NCBI GenBank assembly: GCA_021787555.1
Contig: JAJYLS010000016.1
Coordinates: 1 to 35,378, forward strand
Source of the DNA: Acidobacteriota bacterium
GTDB lineage: Bacteria; Acidobacteriota; Terriglobia; Bryobacterales; Bryobacteraceae
Length of the DNA stretch: 35,378 nt
Reading direction: 5' to 3'
In this document: positions 23,827-32,800 of the stretch, piece after piece
How the letters are laid out: each line of letters starts with the position of its first letter
How positions within the stretch are numbered: the first letter of the stretch is position 1
Program-made: the position numbers and the translations under genes
Notes under the pieces: model-generated
Database searches by the model: none
The model's input: the letters and a program-made list of their open reading frames with translations, nothing else
Told to the model about the DNA's origin: nothing

Positions 23827-24981
23827 ATGAAGAGCTGTCTCGTGTGGGCCGCGGGCGGGTTGCTTGCGGCCACGCTTATTTGCCTTTCCGCACGCAGCCC
23901 CGAGATTCCCTTCGCCCGGCACATGATCGATCCGGGGATCAGCGAAACCTGCGCCGTCGGCGATTTCAATAACGACGGCAAACCGGATATCTTCTCGGGC
24001 GAAGCCTGGTACGAGAACCCCACGTGGACGCGGCACGAGGTGCGGCATCTCAAGGAGTATGGGACGTATCTGGCTTCGCTCAGCGACCTGGCCATGGACG
24101 TGGATGGCGACGGCAACGTGGATATTGTCAGCTCGGGGTGGCACAACCGCACGCTGTGGTGGTCGCGCAATCCGGGCAAGCCGGGTGTCATGTGGGAAGA
24201 CCACGTGATCGACCAGGGCTATCCCATCGAGTTCAGCTTCCTGGTGGACATCGATAACGACGGCAAGGCGCGCGAAGTGCTGCCGCAGTTCGGCAATGTG
24301 AAAGCGCCCACCGCCTGGTACGAATACGTCGGCGGCCAGTGGAAGAAGCACGTGGTCAGCGGGCAGAGCTACGGGCACGGCATCGGCGCGGGCGACGTCA
24401 ACAAAGACGGCCGCACCGATATCATCACGCCGAAGGGATGGCTGGAAGCGCCGGCCGATCCGCGCTCGGGCGACTGGAAATTTCATCCGGAGTTCGACCT
24501 CGGCGAGACCAGCTTCATCTTCGCGGTGGATATCAACGAGGACGGGCTGCCCGATCTGCTCACCGCCGAGGCCCACAATTACGGCATTTTCTGGATGGAG
24601 CAGCGGCCGGACCACACCTGGGTGAAGCACATGATCGACGATTCGTGGTCGGAGCCGCACGCGTTGACGCTGGCGGATATCAACGGCGACGGGCGGCTGG
24701 AACTCATCACCGGCAAGCGCTTCCTGGCGCACGACGGCCGCGATCCGGGCGCGCGCGAGCCGCTGGGAATTTACTGGTACGAGTGGCACAAGACGGAGGA
24801 CGGCAAGGGTGTGCAGTGGTCCAAGCACATCATCGACTACGGCGGGCGCGCCGGCGGGGGGATGCATATTCCGGTGGTGGACATCGACAGCGATGGCGAC
24901 ATGGATTTCGCGGTGGGCGGCAAGGGCGGGTTGTTTCTGTTCGAGAACCTGACGAAGAACCCGGGAAGGAGGGGACGGTGA
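23827..24981 (+). CDS. exported FG-GAP/VCBS repeat protein
   Basis: A 384-residue protein with a signal peptide (MKSCLVWAAGGLLAATLICLSA). It has about seven calcium-binding-type repeats of the form DxNxDGxxD: near residues 46, 91, 141, 191, 235, 285 and 353 (DFNNDGKPD, DVDGDGNVD, DVNKDGRTD, DINEDGLPD, DINGDGRLE, DIDSDGDMD). Such repeats fold as a beta-propeller in integrin-like and bacterial surface proteins. AGGAG-type Shine-Dalgarno sequences lie just upstream of the ATG. Its TGA overlaps the GTG of the next Gfo/Idh gene (GTGA), so the two are translationally coupled. A role as a secreted propeller acting with the two flanking oxidoreductases is inferred from this layout. Confidence 0.88.
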   Translation: MKSCLVWAAGGLLAATLICLSARSPEIPFARHMIDPGISETCAVGDFNNDGKPDIFSGEAWYENPTWTRHEVRHLKEYGTYLASLSDLAMDVDGDGNVDIVSSGWHNRTLWWSRNPGKPGVMWEDHVIDQGYPIEFSFLVDIDNDGKAREVLPQFGNVKAPTAWYEYVGGQWKKHVVSGQSYGHGIGAGDVNKDGRTDIITPKGWLEAPADPRSGDWKFHPEFDLGETSFIFAVDINEDGLPDLLTAEAHNYGIFWMEQRPDHTWVKHMIDDSWSEPHALTLADINGDGRLELITGKRFLAHDGRDPGAREPLGIYWYEWHKTEDGKGVQWSKHIIDYGGRAGGGMHIPVVDIDSDGDMDFAVGGKGGLFLFENLTKNPGRRGR

Positions 24982-26198
24982 CGCGGAGGATGTTCGGGAC
25001 GTTAGCGGCGGCGGCGCCGCTGCTGCTTTCGCGCCGGGCGCGCGGAGCCAACGACCGCGTGCGGGTGGGCGTGATCGGGGTGGGCAACCGCGCCGGGCTG
25101 CTGATCGACCAGTTGCCCGACGGCGCGGAAATTGTCGCCGTGGCGGATTGCTACCGCAAGCGCGCCGAAGATGCCATGGCGAAGCGCAAGGCTTCGTGGC
25201 GTATCTACGACGATCACCGGCAACTGCTGGAGCAGAAGGATATCGACGGCGTGATCGTGGCCACGCCGGACCACGGGCGCGTGCTGTGCGCCATCCACGC
25301 GGTCCAGGCGGGGAAGGATGTTTACGCCGAGAAGCCGCTGACGACATATATCAGCGAAGGGCGCGCGCTGGTGCGGGCGGTGCGCAAGTACAACCGCATT
25401 TTGCAGGTGGGCAGCCAGCAGCGCTCCATGGCGATGAACCAGTTGGCCTGCGGTTTCGTGCGCAACGGCGGGCTGGGAAAGCTCTGGTTCGTGCGTGGCT
25501 GCGACTATCCGGGGCCGCAACGCTACACGGGCCTGCCGCAGGAGGACATCCCTGCGGGCCTGAATTGGGACACGTGGCTGGGCCAGACCGAAATGCGGCC
25601 GTACAACACGGACCTCTACCGCCACTGGATGCGGTGGTGGGATTATTCCGGCGGCGAGATGACCAACTGGGGGGCGCACGGCATCGACCAGGTGCAGATG
25701 GCGCTCGGCATGGACACTACCGGGCCGGTGGAATTCTGGCCGCTGGCGGATGCGGCGGGGGGCGCCGTGGGGTTCCGGTATGCCAATGGCGTGACGGTGC
25801 GGTTGGAACTGCCGGAGAAGGGCGTGATTCAGGGCGGCGCGATTTTCATCGGCGACAAAGGGCGCATCGAGATTACGCGCAACGATTTTCAGACCGAGCC
25901 TCCCAAGATGATCAAAGAGCTGCCGCCGCCGGAGGAAGTCGAGAAGTGGAACCGCGCGCAATGGCAGGCCAAGTATCACATGCAGAACTGGCTGGACTGC
26001 ATGCGCAGCCGCCAGAAGCCGCTGGCGGACGTGGAGATCGGGCACCGCTCGATCAGCGTGTGCCACCTGGTGAACATCACGCGCGAGCTCAACCGCAAGT
26101 TGCAGTGGGCCCCGGAAGCCGAGCGCTTCGTCAACGACGCGGAGGCGGATAAGCTGCTGACGCGGACGCCGCGCAAAGGCTGGGAAATTCCGGCGTAA
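24978..26198 (+). CDS. Tat-type exported Gfo/Idh/MocA family oxidoreductase
   Basis: A 406-residue oxidoreductase. N-terminal TRRMFGTLAAAAPLLLSRRARGA is a short Tat-like signal (RRMF) and GVIGVGNRAG (31-40) is the Rossmann loop. VYAEKPLTT near 116-124 carries the EKP motif, and WWDYSGGEMTNWGAHGIDQVQMALG begins the C-terminal substrate domain. The start is GTG at 24978, overlapping the FG-GAP stop by 4 bp with GGAGGGG just upstream. The frame is open further upstream to 24339, but that part is inside the FG-GAP gene in another frame. Possible substrates are sugars or cyclitols; none is fixed by sequence. The next gene (Kdo hydroxylase) starts 25 bp after the stop. Confidence 0.9.
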   Translation: MTRRMFGTLAAAAPLLLSRRARGANDRVRVGVIGVGNRAGLLIDQLPDGAEIVAVADCYRKRAEDAMAKRKASWRIYDDHRQLLEQKDIDGVIVATPDHGRVLCAIHAVQAGKDVYAEKPLTTYISEGRALVRAVRKYNRILQVGSQQRSMAMNQLACGFVRNGGLGKLWFVRGCDYPGPQRYTGLPQEDIPAGLNWDTWLGQTEMRPYNTDLYRHWMRWWDYSGGEMTNWGAHGIDQVQMALGMDTTGPVEFWPLADAAGGAVGFRYANGVTVRLELPEKGVIQGGAIFIGDKGRIEITRNDFQTEPPKMIKELPPPEEVEKWNRAQWQAKYHMQNWLDCMRSRQKPLADVEIGHRSISVCHLVNITRELNRKLQWAPEAERFVNDAEADKLLTRTPRKGWEIPA

Positions 26199-26205
26199 GG
26201 AAGCT

Positions 26206-26224
26206 TGCCGGCAACCTGCCGGCA
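26206..26224. promoter_or_regulatory. two TGCCGGCA palindromes 11 bp apart at the Kdo hydroxylase start
   Basis: TGCCGGCA occurs at 26206-26213 and again at 26217-26224, the second ending on the A of the ATG. Each copy is self-complementary and the spacing is about one helical turn, so a dimeric regulator or an mRNA hairpin masking the start is possible. It may also be chance in GC-rich DNA. Confidence 0.3.
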
Positions 26225-27075
26225 TGGCAGGCCGGGCAGTGGAACCGCTGGTTCAGACTATGGAGGACACCGCGGGCGCCGTCGCGGCGCTGGAGGAGGG
26301 CAGGATTCTGCTGCTTTCGCGGCTGCGCTTCGAGCTGGCGGAGCCCGAGCGCCGGTATCTCTCGCCCGCATCGCTCGCCGGCACGGCCAAGAACATCAGC
26401 TTCGACCCGCACTCGGGCATGCTGCGCGGCGCGGCCATGGCCGATCGCGGCGGCCTGCGCGAGATGCTGCGGCGCTTCTCGGAATGGGGGGCCGGGGAGA
26501 TGGCGCGGCTTTGCCCTGATTATGGCGGCGAGCTCCGCGCGGGTTTGGCGAACTTCCGCCCGGCGGAGATCGCCGGACGCGCGAGTTCCTGGCGCAAGGA
26601 CGATACGCGGCTGCACGTGGACGCCTTTCCCTCGCGCCCGATGCAGGGGCGGCGCATTCTGCGGCTGTTCGTCAACGCGGGGACGGCGCCGCGCGTCTGG
26701 CGCGCGGGCGAGCCCTTCGAGCGCGTAGCTCAGACCTTCCTGCCGAGGCTCCGCGCTCCGCTGGCGGGCTCGTCCTGGCTGCTCCGCTGCCTGCAAGTGA
26801 CCCGCGAAAGGCGGACGCCATACGACCATTTCATGCTCGGCATCCACGACGCCATGAAAGGCGATGCGGGCTATCAGGCCGCCGCCGCGCAGACCGAAGT
26901 TCCCTTCGCCCCGGGGGCCGTGTGGGCATGCTATACCGACCTGGTGTCGCACGCGGCCATGTCCGGGCAGTTCGCCTTCGAGCAGACCTTTTATTTGCCG
27001 GTGAGCGCGATGCGGGATCCGGCGCGGGCGCCCCTGCGGGTTCTGGAGCGGCTGCTGGGCCGGCCGCTGGCCTGA
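26224..27075 (+). CDS. kdoO: Kdo hydroxylase-family Fe(II)/2-oxoglutarate-dependent dioxygenase
   Basis: A 283-residue protein matching the Kdo hydroxylase family (KdoO, known from Burkholderia and Yersinia), which converts Kdo in lipopolysaccharide to Ko using Fe(II), O2 and 2-oxoglutarate. The likely metal-binding pair H131-x-D133 is in RLHVDAFPSRPMQGRRILRLFVN. Family-typical TPYDHFMLGIHDAMKGD (199-215) and FTD/CYTDLVSHAAMSGQFAFEQTF (237-256) follow; H243 is a candidate third metal ligand. No signal peptide is present, as expected for a cytoplasmic enzyme. The ATG at 26224 is taken; an ATG at 26260 is an alternative, since neither has a clear Shine-Dalgarno. It is the last gene of the tal-gfo-FG-GAP-gfo group, 25 bp after the previous stop. 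Confidence 0.85.
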   Translation: MAGRAVEPLVQTMEDTAGAVAALEEGRILLLSRLRFELAEPERRYLSPASLAGTAKNISFDPHSGMLRGAAMADRGGLREMLRRFSEWGAGEMARLCPDYGGELRAGLANFRPAEIAGRASSWRKDDTRLHVDAFPSRPMQGRRILRLFVNAGTAPRVWRAGEPFERVAQTFLPRLRAPLAGSSWLLRCLQVTRERRTPYDHFMLGIHDAMKGDAGYQAAAAQTEVPFAPGAVWACYTDLVSHAAMSGQFAFEQTFYLPVSAMRDPARAPLRVLERLLGRPLA

Positions 27076-27084
27076 AAAACAAAG

Positions 27085-27116
27085 GCGCGCCGGATTTCGG
27101 ACGCACTCCGGCGCGC
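27085..27116. terminator. hairpin after the Kdo hydroxylase gene
   Basis: GCGCGCCGG (27085-27093) and CCGGCGCGC (27108-27116) form a 9-bp stem with a 14-nt loop just after the kdoO stop. The U-rich side is on the minus strand (CTTTGTTTTT), while the plus strand has no T run, so termination of the plus-strand operon is only tentative. The rest of 27117-27285 shows no gene. Confidence 0.35.
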
Positions 27117-27285
27117 TACCAGGAGACGTTCTTGCGATGCGCGGCCGGGTGGGCGAGCGGAAGAAGAGAACGGGGAATGGTCCGAGTCCGCATTCCGATC
27201 TTCGCATACGGCACGCCTGCGCGGTAGTGGCGCCGGTACCATATCGCAAGTCATCATCTGGCAGAGCGATTGCAGGAATTGGAGG

Positions 27286-27804
27286 ATGCAACGTGTTTTC
27301 AATGGGTCCACGCCGAAGACTGGGGGAAATAGCGCCTTGCTGGGGGATATGACGCTCGAACACTCGCTGCGTGCGCACCCGTTCACATTCGGGTTGCCGG
27401 AAGACCAGATGCGCGAACTCGCCGGCCTGGCATCGCGCGCGGCGTTCGCGCCGGACGAAGTCGTCATTGCGGACGGCCAGCGCTCGAAGGCGTGCTACCT
27501 GCTGCTGGATGGCAGCGTGGCGGTGGAACTGTCTACGCCGCGGTTGACGGTCTGCGTGCAGGTTGTGGGCGCGGGCGGGATGTTCGGCTGGTCGGCGTTT
27601 CTGGAGGAGCAGGACACGCTGTTTCAGGTGCGGGCGAGGGAACGGACGACGGTGCTCCGCCTGGACGGGGAGCGGCTCGCTGCCGCCTGCTATGCGCAAC
27701 CCGAAATGGCCGCGGAGCTGCTCCGCCGCACGCTGCGCGTGGTAGCCGGACGGGTGAAGGCCACGGAAGCGATCTTCGCGCAGTTCTGCGGCGTGAAGGT
27801 GTAG
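27286..27804 (+). CDS. stand-alone cyclic-nucleotide-binding (CRP-like) domain protein
   Basis: A 172-residue protein whose core is a single cNMP-binding beta-barrel. It has HPFTFGLPEDQMRELAGLAS, then DEVVIADGQRSKACYLLLDGSVAVEL and GAGGMFGWSAFLEEQDTLFQVRARERTTVLRLDGERL, followed by a C-terminal helix. The DNA-binding HTH of CRP/FNR proteins is absent. The phosphate-binding cassette (GMFGWSAFLEEQDTLFQVRA) lacks the classical R-S/T pair of CRP, so cAMP binding is doubtful. The ATG at 27286 with AGGA eight bases upstream is used; an ATG at 27349, nearer the domain, is the alternative. It may be a sensor acting through protein contacts. It sits alone between two unlinked genes. Confidence 0.75.
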   Translation: MQRVFNGSTPKTGGNSALLGDMTLEHSLRAHPFTFGLPEDQMRELAGLASRAAFAPDEVVIADGQRSKACYLLLDGSVAVELSTPRLTVCVQVVGAGGMFGWSAFLEEQDTLFQVRARERTTVLRLDGERLAAACYAQPEMAAELLRRTLRVVAGRVKATEAIFAQFCGVKV

Positions 27805-27855
27805 GCGGCGGGCCGCCGCTACGCCCGCTGGCGCACGTCCCGGTACGCCCGCGCC

Positions 27856-27864
27856 TGATAGACT
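27856..27864 (+). promoter_or_regulatory. extended -10 element (TGATAGACT) before the hydrolase gene
   Basis: TG-A-TAGACT is an extended -10 match that ends 7 nt before the ATG at 27872. Transcription would start at or next to the ATG, and no Shine-Dalgarno is present, so the mRNA is probably leaderless. Confidence 0.45.
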
Positions 27865-27871
27865 CGACCGT

Positions 27872-29824
27872 ATGGTGCGCGGTTATCTTTGTGTTCTTTT
27901 GTGCGCGGGCACGGCCGCCGCGGCGCTGCGCGGAGTGGAAATTGCCGAGCGGGCGCCGGTCCTCGGCGGCGCGTATGAGCGCATCACCGGGCGCGCGCAC
28001 TTCGGCCTAAATCCGAAACTGGCGGCCAACCGCATCGTGCGCGACCTGGACCTGGCGCAACTCGATGCCGCCGGAGAGGCGGAGTGCGCGGCGGATTTCT
28101 ATATTCTGCGGCCCACGGATCCGGCAAAGAGCAACGGCACCGTGCTGTTCGAAGTTTCCAACCGCGGCGGCCGCGGGATGCTGGGCCGCTTCAATTTCGC
28201 GCGTGGCGCGGCGGAGTTCGGCGACCGTTGGGTGATGCAACAGGGCTTCACGCTGGTGTGGCTGGCATGGGAATGGGACGTGCCGGCGTCGAATGCGCGT
28301 GCGCTCCAATTCACCGCGCCGCGGTACCGTGCGGGCGCACCCACGGACGGACTGGTGCGCTCCGAATTCACGGCTGATAAGAGCGGAACGATCATGCCGC
28401 TGGGCGACCGCGCGCAAGTGGCGATTCCGGTGCGCAAGCCCATCGCACTCTACGTGCGCTCGGGCACCGAGGAGGCGCCGCGGCGGATTTCGGCGGACCG
28501 CTACAGGCTGCGTGCGGATGGCCGTTCGCTGGAGATGCCCGGCGGATTCGACGCGGGCATGCTCTACGAATTCGTCTACCAGGGAAAGGACCCGGTGGTG
28601 GTGGGCGCGGGCCTGGCGGCGGTGCGCGATTTCATCTCGTTCCTGAAATACGGCGGTGAAGCAACCGGATGGAACGGCCCGCGGCCGGCGGTGAAGCGCG
28701 CCCTTGGGTTCGGCATTTCGCAGAGCGGGCGCTGGCTGCGCGAGTTCGTCTACGACGGCTTCAACGCGGACGAGCGCGGCCGGCAGGTCTTCGACGGCAT
28801 CTGGGCCGACGTTGCCGGCGCCGGCCGCGGCAGCTTCAATTTCCGCTACGCGCAGCCCTCGCGCGACGGCTGGCCGTATCTCAACGTTTTCTATCCGACC
28901 GACGTTTTCCCCTTCACCGACACCGATGAGACCGATCCCGCGACGGGCCGGACCGCCGGCTTGCTGGACCGCGCTCGCGCCGCACGCACGCAGCCGAAAA
29001 TGTTTTTGACCAACGGCTCGTCGGAATACTGGGGCCGTGGCGCCGCGCTGATTCACGTCACCGCCGACGGGCGCCGCGACGCTCCGCTTGCGCCGGATAC
29101 CCGCATCTATTTCCTGGCGGGTGTGCAGCATGGGCCGCGCTCGCTGCCGATGGTCGAGCAGGGGACGCGATATCCCACCGGCGTGGTGGACCAGCGCCCT
29201 GTCGAGCGCGCGCTACTGGCCGACCTGGAAGCGTGGGTGAAAGACGGCGCTGCGCCGCCGGATTCGGTTTATCCGCGCATTGCGGGCGGGCAATTGACCG
29301 ACCTCGCGCACCTGAAGTTTCCCGCGATTCCGGGTGTGGCCGTTCCGCGGCACCCGCGCGTCGCACGCCGCCTGGATTTCGGGCCGGAATTCCCAACGCC
29401 CGGCGTGATTCTTCAGGAACCGCCGAAGGTCACCGGGGCGTTCCCGGTGCTGGTGCCGCAGGTGGACGCCAACGGGATCGATCTGGGCGGCGTGCGGCTG
29501 CCGGAAGTCGCGGTGCCGCTCGCGACCCTTACCGGCTGGAACTTCCGCGCACCGGAGCGCGGCGCTCCGGAAGAACTCGCGGAGTATTCGGGATCGACGT
29601 TCCCGCTGGCCAAAACGAAACAGGCGCGCGAGGCGGCTCACGATCCACGGCGCTCGATTGCGGGGCGCTACGCCGGCCGCGACGATTATCTGAAGCGCGT
29701 CCGCGCAGCGGCGGACGACCTGATCCGCCACAGGTTCCTACTGCCGCAGGACCGCGAACTGGCGATCCAGAGCGCCGCGCAGTTGTGGGATGCGCTGGCT
29801 GAGGCGAAGCACCGTCAGAAGTAA
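27872..29824 (+). CDS. secreted alpha/beta hydrolase-domain protein
   Basis: A 650-residue protein with an N-terminal signal peptide (MVRGYLCVLLCAGTAAAA). It belongs to the large alpha/beta-hydrolase-domain proteins seen in Acidobacteria and proteobacteria (Abhydrolase_10-like). The nucleophile-elbow candidate GFGISQSGRWLREF is near residues 278-291, with a late histidine in GVQHGPRSLP near 416-425 as possible catalytic His. DTDETDPATGRTAGLLDRA near 350-368 and PRIAGGQLTDL are family-like landmarks. The true substrate is unknown; ester or peptide hydrolysis outside the cell is inferred. It appears leaderless (see the -10 element). Its TAA overlaps the stop of the converging TonB-receptor gene by 10 bp. 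Confidence 0.82.
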   Translation: MVRGYLCVLLCAGTAAAALRGVEIAERAPVLGGAYERITGRAHFGLNPKLAANRIVRDLDLAQLDAAGEAECAADFYILRPTDPAKSNGTVLFEVSNRGGRGMLGRFNFARGAAEFGDRWVMQQGFTLVWLAWEWDVPASNARALQFTAPRYRAGAPTDGLVRSEFTADKSGTIMPLGDRAQVAIPVRKPIALYVRSGTEEAPRRISADRYRLRADGRSLEMPGGFDAGMLYEFVYQGKDPVVVGAGLAAVRDFISFLKYGGEATGWNGPRPAVKRALGFGISQSGRWLREFVYDGFNADERGRQVFDGIWADVAGAGRGSFNFRYAQPSRDGWPYLNVFYPTDVFPFTDTDETDPATGRTAGLLDRARAARTQPKMFLTNGSSEYWGRGAALIHVTADGRRDAPLAPDTRIYFLAGVQHGPRSLPMVEQGTRYPTGVVDQRPVERALLADLEAWVKDGAAPPDSVYPRIAGGQLTDLAHLKFPAIPGVAVPRHPRVARRLDFGPEFPTPGVILQEPPKVTGAFPVLVPQVDANGIDLGGVRLPEVAVPLATLTGWNFRAPERGAPEELAEYSGSTFPLAKTKQAREAAHDPRRSIAGRYAGRDDYLKRVRAAADDLIRHRFLLPQDRELAIQSAAQLWDALAEAKHRQK

Positions 29825-32800
29825 ATCTTGAGCCCGAGTTGGATCACCCTGCCCGGCGCCGGTGTATTGATGATGCTGTTGATGGTGCCGAAAGCGGGCG
29901 ACCCGAGGACCGTATTCGGCGGGTGGAAATTCGGGTGATTCAGGGAATTGAAAAACTCGCCGCGCAACTGCGCCCGCAGCCAGTCCTTCGGCTGGAAGTT
30001 TTTCATCATCGCGAGATCCACGTTGGCGGCGCCCGGCGACCAGCCGACCGAACGCGAGGCATCCCCGAGCGTGTTGGCGGCCGGCTGTGCGAACGCGGCG
30101 GTGTCGAACCAGCGCTGGACGCTCTGCTCGCCCGAGGGCAGCGCCCAATTGCCGACGATGTTGGCCCGCTGCGCTCCCGCCGAAAAACAATTGCAATTGT
30201 TCGTGAGGGTGGTCACTCCAAACGGCGGACCGGAATGAATCGTGGTCAAAGTGGAAAGCTCCCATCCTCCGATCCACCGGCCCAGCCAGCCTGTCGACAG
30301 CCAATGCCTGCCGGTTCCCCAAGGCAAATCGTAGACCACTTCCATGGAAACGTTGTGCTCCAGGTCCAGCGAGCTGATGGCCTTGTCCAGGTGACGGTTG
30401 TAATAGTCTTCATAGCTGGGCTCGCCGCCGAAGTCAGAAAGCGCGTCCACGTTGTCCATCATCTTGGAAAACGTGTAGTTGAACAACAATTGCAGACCGC
30501 TCTTATATTGCTTTTCGACCCATAGCAGAAACGCGTGGTAACTCGACGCTCCCAGGTTCGGGCTGTCCATGGTCAGGGCGGTGAATTGCGGAAACGGACG
30601 CAGGGATTGCAGATTGGCGGACGTGCCCCACAGCGCCGGCGGAATCTCGTTGAGGCTCAGGTTGTCCGCGGTCAAATGGCGTCCCAGGTTCATCAGGTAT
30701 TGGCCGGAAATCAGGACCGAATGGTACTCGTGCTGGATGCCGAAGTTGGATTGCATGGAATAGGGCATGGGGCGCAGGTATTGGTAGAAATCGACGCCCG
30801 AGCCGACGCCGAATGAGGGCGTCCGGTCGGCTGCGGTCGGCGCCTGCACACCGGGCACGCCGTTCTTCAAGTACAGAGCCGGCGTCAGGTTGTTGTTCGC
30901 GCTCGTCAGGTTGGCCAAGGTCGCAAAGCCGAGGACGGCCGAGTTGTTGAAGCCCTGATCGTCGGGGTTTCCGAAAAACACGCCGTAGCCGCCGCGCACC
31001 ACGGTCTTCTCGTCGCCGAACGGCCTCCAGGCGAAGCCGAAGCGCGGAGCGAAATTGTGCGTGTCGGTGGCCCAGTTCGAGTTGGGCACGCCATTCACGC
31101 CGGCGAACGTCACCACGCCGGGGCAGTTGCAGACGGGATTGATCGCAGTCATGTTGAAGGCGCTCTGCATGTCGTTCTGCGCATGCCTGCCGGTCTCGAT
31201 GTCGTACCGGATCCCGAGGTTCAGCGTCAGCCGCGGCGAAACCTTCCAATCGTCCTGGAAATACCCACCCATGGCCCAATTGCTCATGATGAATTGCGCC
31301 GCCTTGGTCAGGCTCATGTCGCCGGTGAAACCCAGCAAAAAAGAGGCGTAGCCGCTTCCGGTGGCCGCGCTGCTGGGTAGGCCGGTGCCCGCCGCCGGGA
31401 AGGTGAACTTGCCGCTGGGAGCGGTATCGAACTGATCGGTAGTCACCTGGTGCCGGTATTCGTAACCCATTTTGAAGCTGTGTTTGCCGTGAAAAAAGCT
31501 GACGCTCTCCAGGATCTGCCAGTACGGATTGGTCTGCTCCCGGTACGGATTCGCCGCGCCCAGGCCGGTGAATCCCGCCGGGGTGAGCACCGGGAAGGAT
31601 TCTTCGGGCACGCCGCTGAGTCCGAGTTGCTGCGGCCAGTTCCCGCCGATGCTCGAGTTGGTGATACTGCGATACTGGTCCGTTCCCCCGACTTTGAAGT
31701 CGTTCAGCAGCGTGGGCGAGAACGTGTGGATCCAACTCCCCATCCAGGTTTGCGCTAGGTTGGTGATGGTTCGTGTCGCCGGCCCGACGCCGGACGCCGC
31801 CGCGGTGGGAAAGACGTCGGCCTCCGGAATGAAATTATGCTGCTGGACGTAGCGCCCGAAAATGCGGTCTTTTTCGCTTAGGTTGTGATCCACCTTGACG
31901 GTGCCGTGATACTGGGTTCGCTGCTCGGTCAGGTTGGTGTTGAAATTGTTGGCGCCGGTGATGGTCCCCGGCACGTTGGGCAGCGGGTAATACGATTGCG
32001 CCTTGGCCGAAACGGGATCGAACATGCTGGCGGGGATGACATTGCCCGGGAACGGATCGCGCGTGGATTGCGACGGGTTGGTGGAGTTTACCGCGGTGGT
32101 GAGCGGATTGTAAATCGGGATCATCTGCCCCTTCGCGTTCCGCAGGCCGCTGAAGTCGCCCGCTTTCTCGGCCGCCGTGGGAAGCGTGAGGATCTCGGGC
32201 TGCCCGGTTCCGGTCAGGGTGGTTTCCAGCGCCACAAAGAAGAACGTCTTGTTCTTGCGGATGGGCCCGCCCAGCGTGCCTCCGAACTGGTTATAGTGGA
32301 GGGGCGGGTTGGCGAGGGCGAAGAAATTGCGCGCGTCGAGCGCGTTGTTGCGAAGGAACTCGAAGGCATCGCCGCTGAACTGGTTGGTGCCCGATTTCGT
32401 CACCGCGACGAAAATTCCCGCGGCGCTGCGGCCATACTCCGCCGCGTAATTATTCGTCACGACCTTGAATTCCTCGACTGCATCGACCATGGGTTCCAGC
32501 TCCGCCTGCGCGGTTGCCAGCCCCGACTTCTGCACGGAGCCGCCATCCAGGAAGAACTCCTGCGATTTAACGCGGCTGCCGGCCAGGGAAACCCAGGGGA
32601 TCTCGTTGGCATCGCCCTGGTTGCCGACGTAGGTGGCCGCCCCCGTCAGTTTCGACAGGTCCCAGGCGTTCCGGCCGTCGAGCGGCATTTCCACGATGGA
32701 TTTGTTGTTGATGACCTGTCCCACGTCGGAGGTCTCGGATTCCACGAGCGGCGCGGCCCCGCTGACTTCGACCTGCTCGCTCACGTTGCCGAGTTGGAGA

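Noticed and set aside
24339-24977. Fusion of a long N-terminal region to the third Gfo/Idh protein
   Set aside because: The region lies in another frame of the FG-GAP gene. A GTG with a strong Shine-Dalgarno and a Tat signal marks the true start.
27085-27116. Strong plus-strand terminator of the kdoO operon
   Set aside because: The stem is good but the plus strand has no T run after it, so I list it only as a tentative hairpin.
27122-27285. Possible small gene between kdoO and the cNMP-domain gene (frame from 27137)
   Set aside because: The 71-codon frame lacks a start signal and overlaps the next gene; the sequence looks non-coding.
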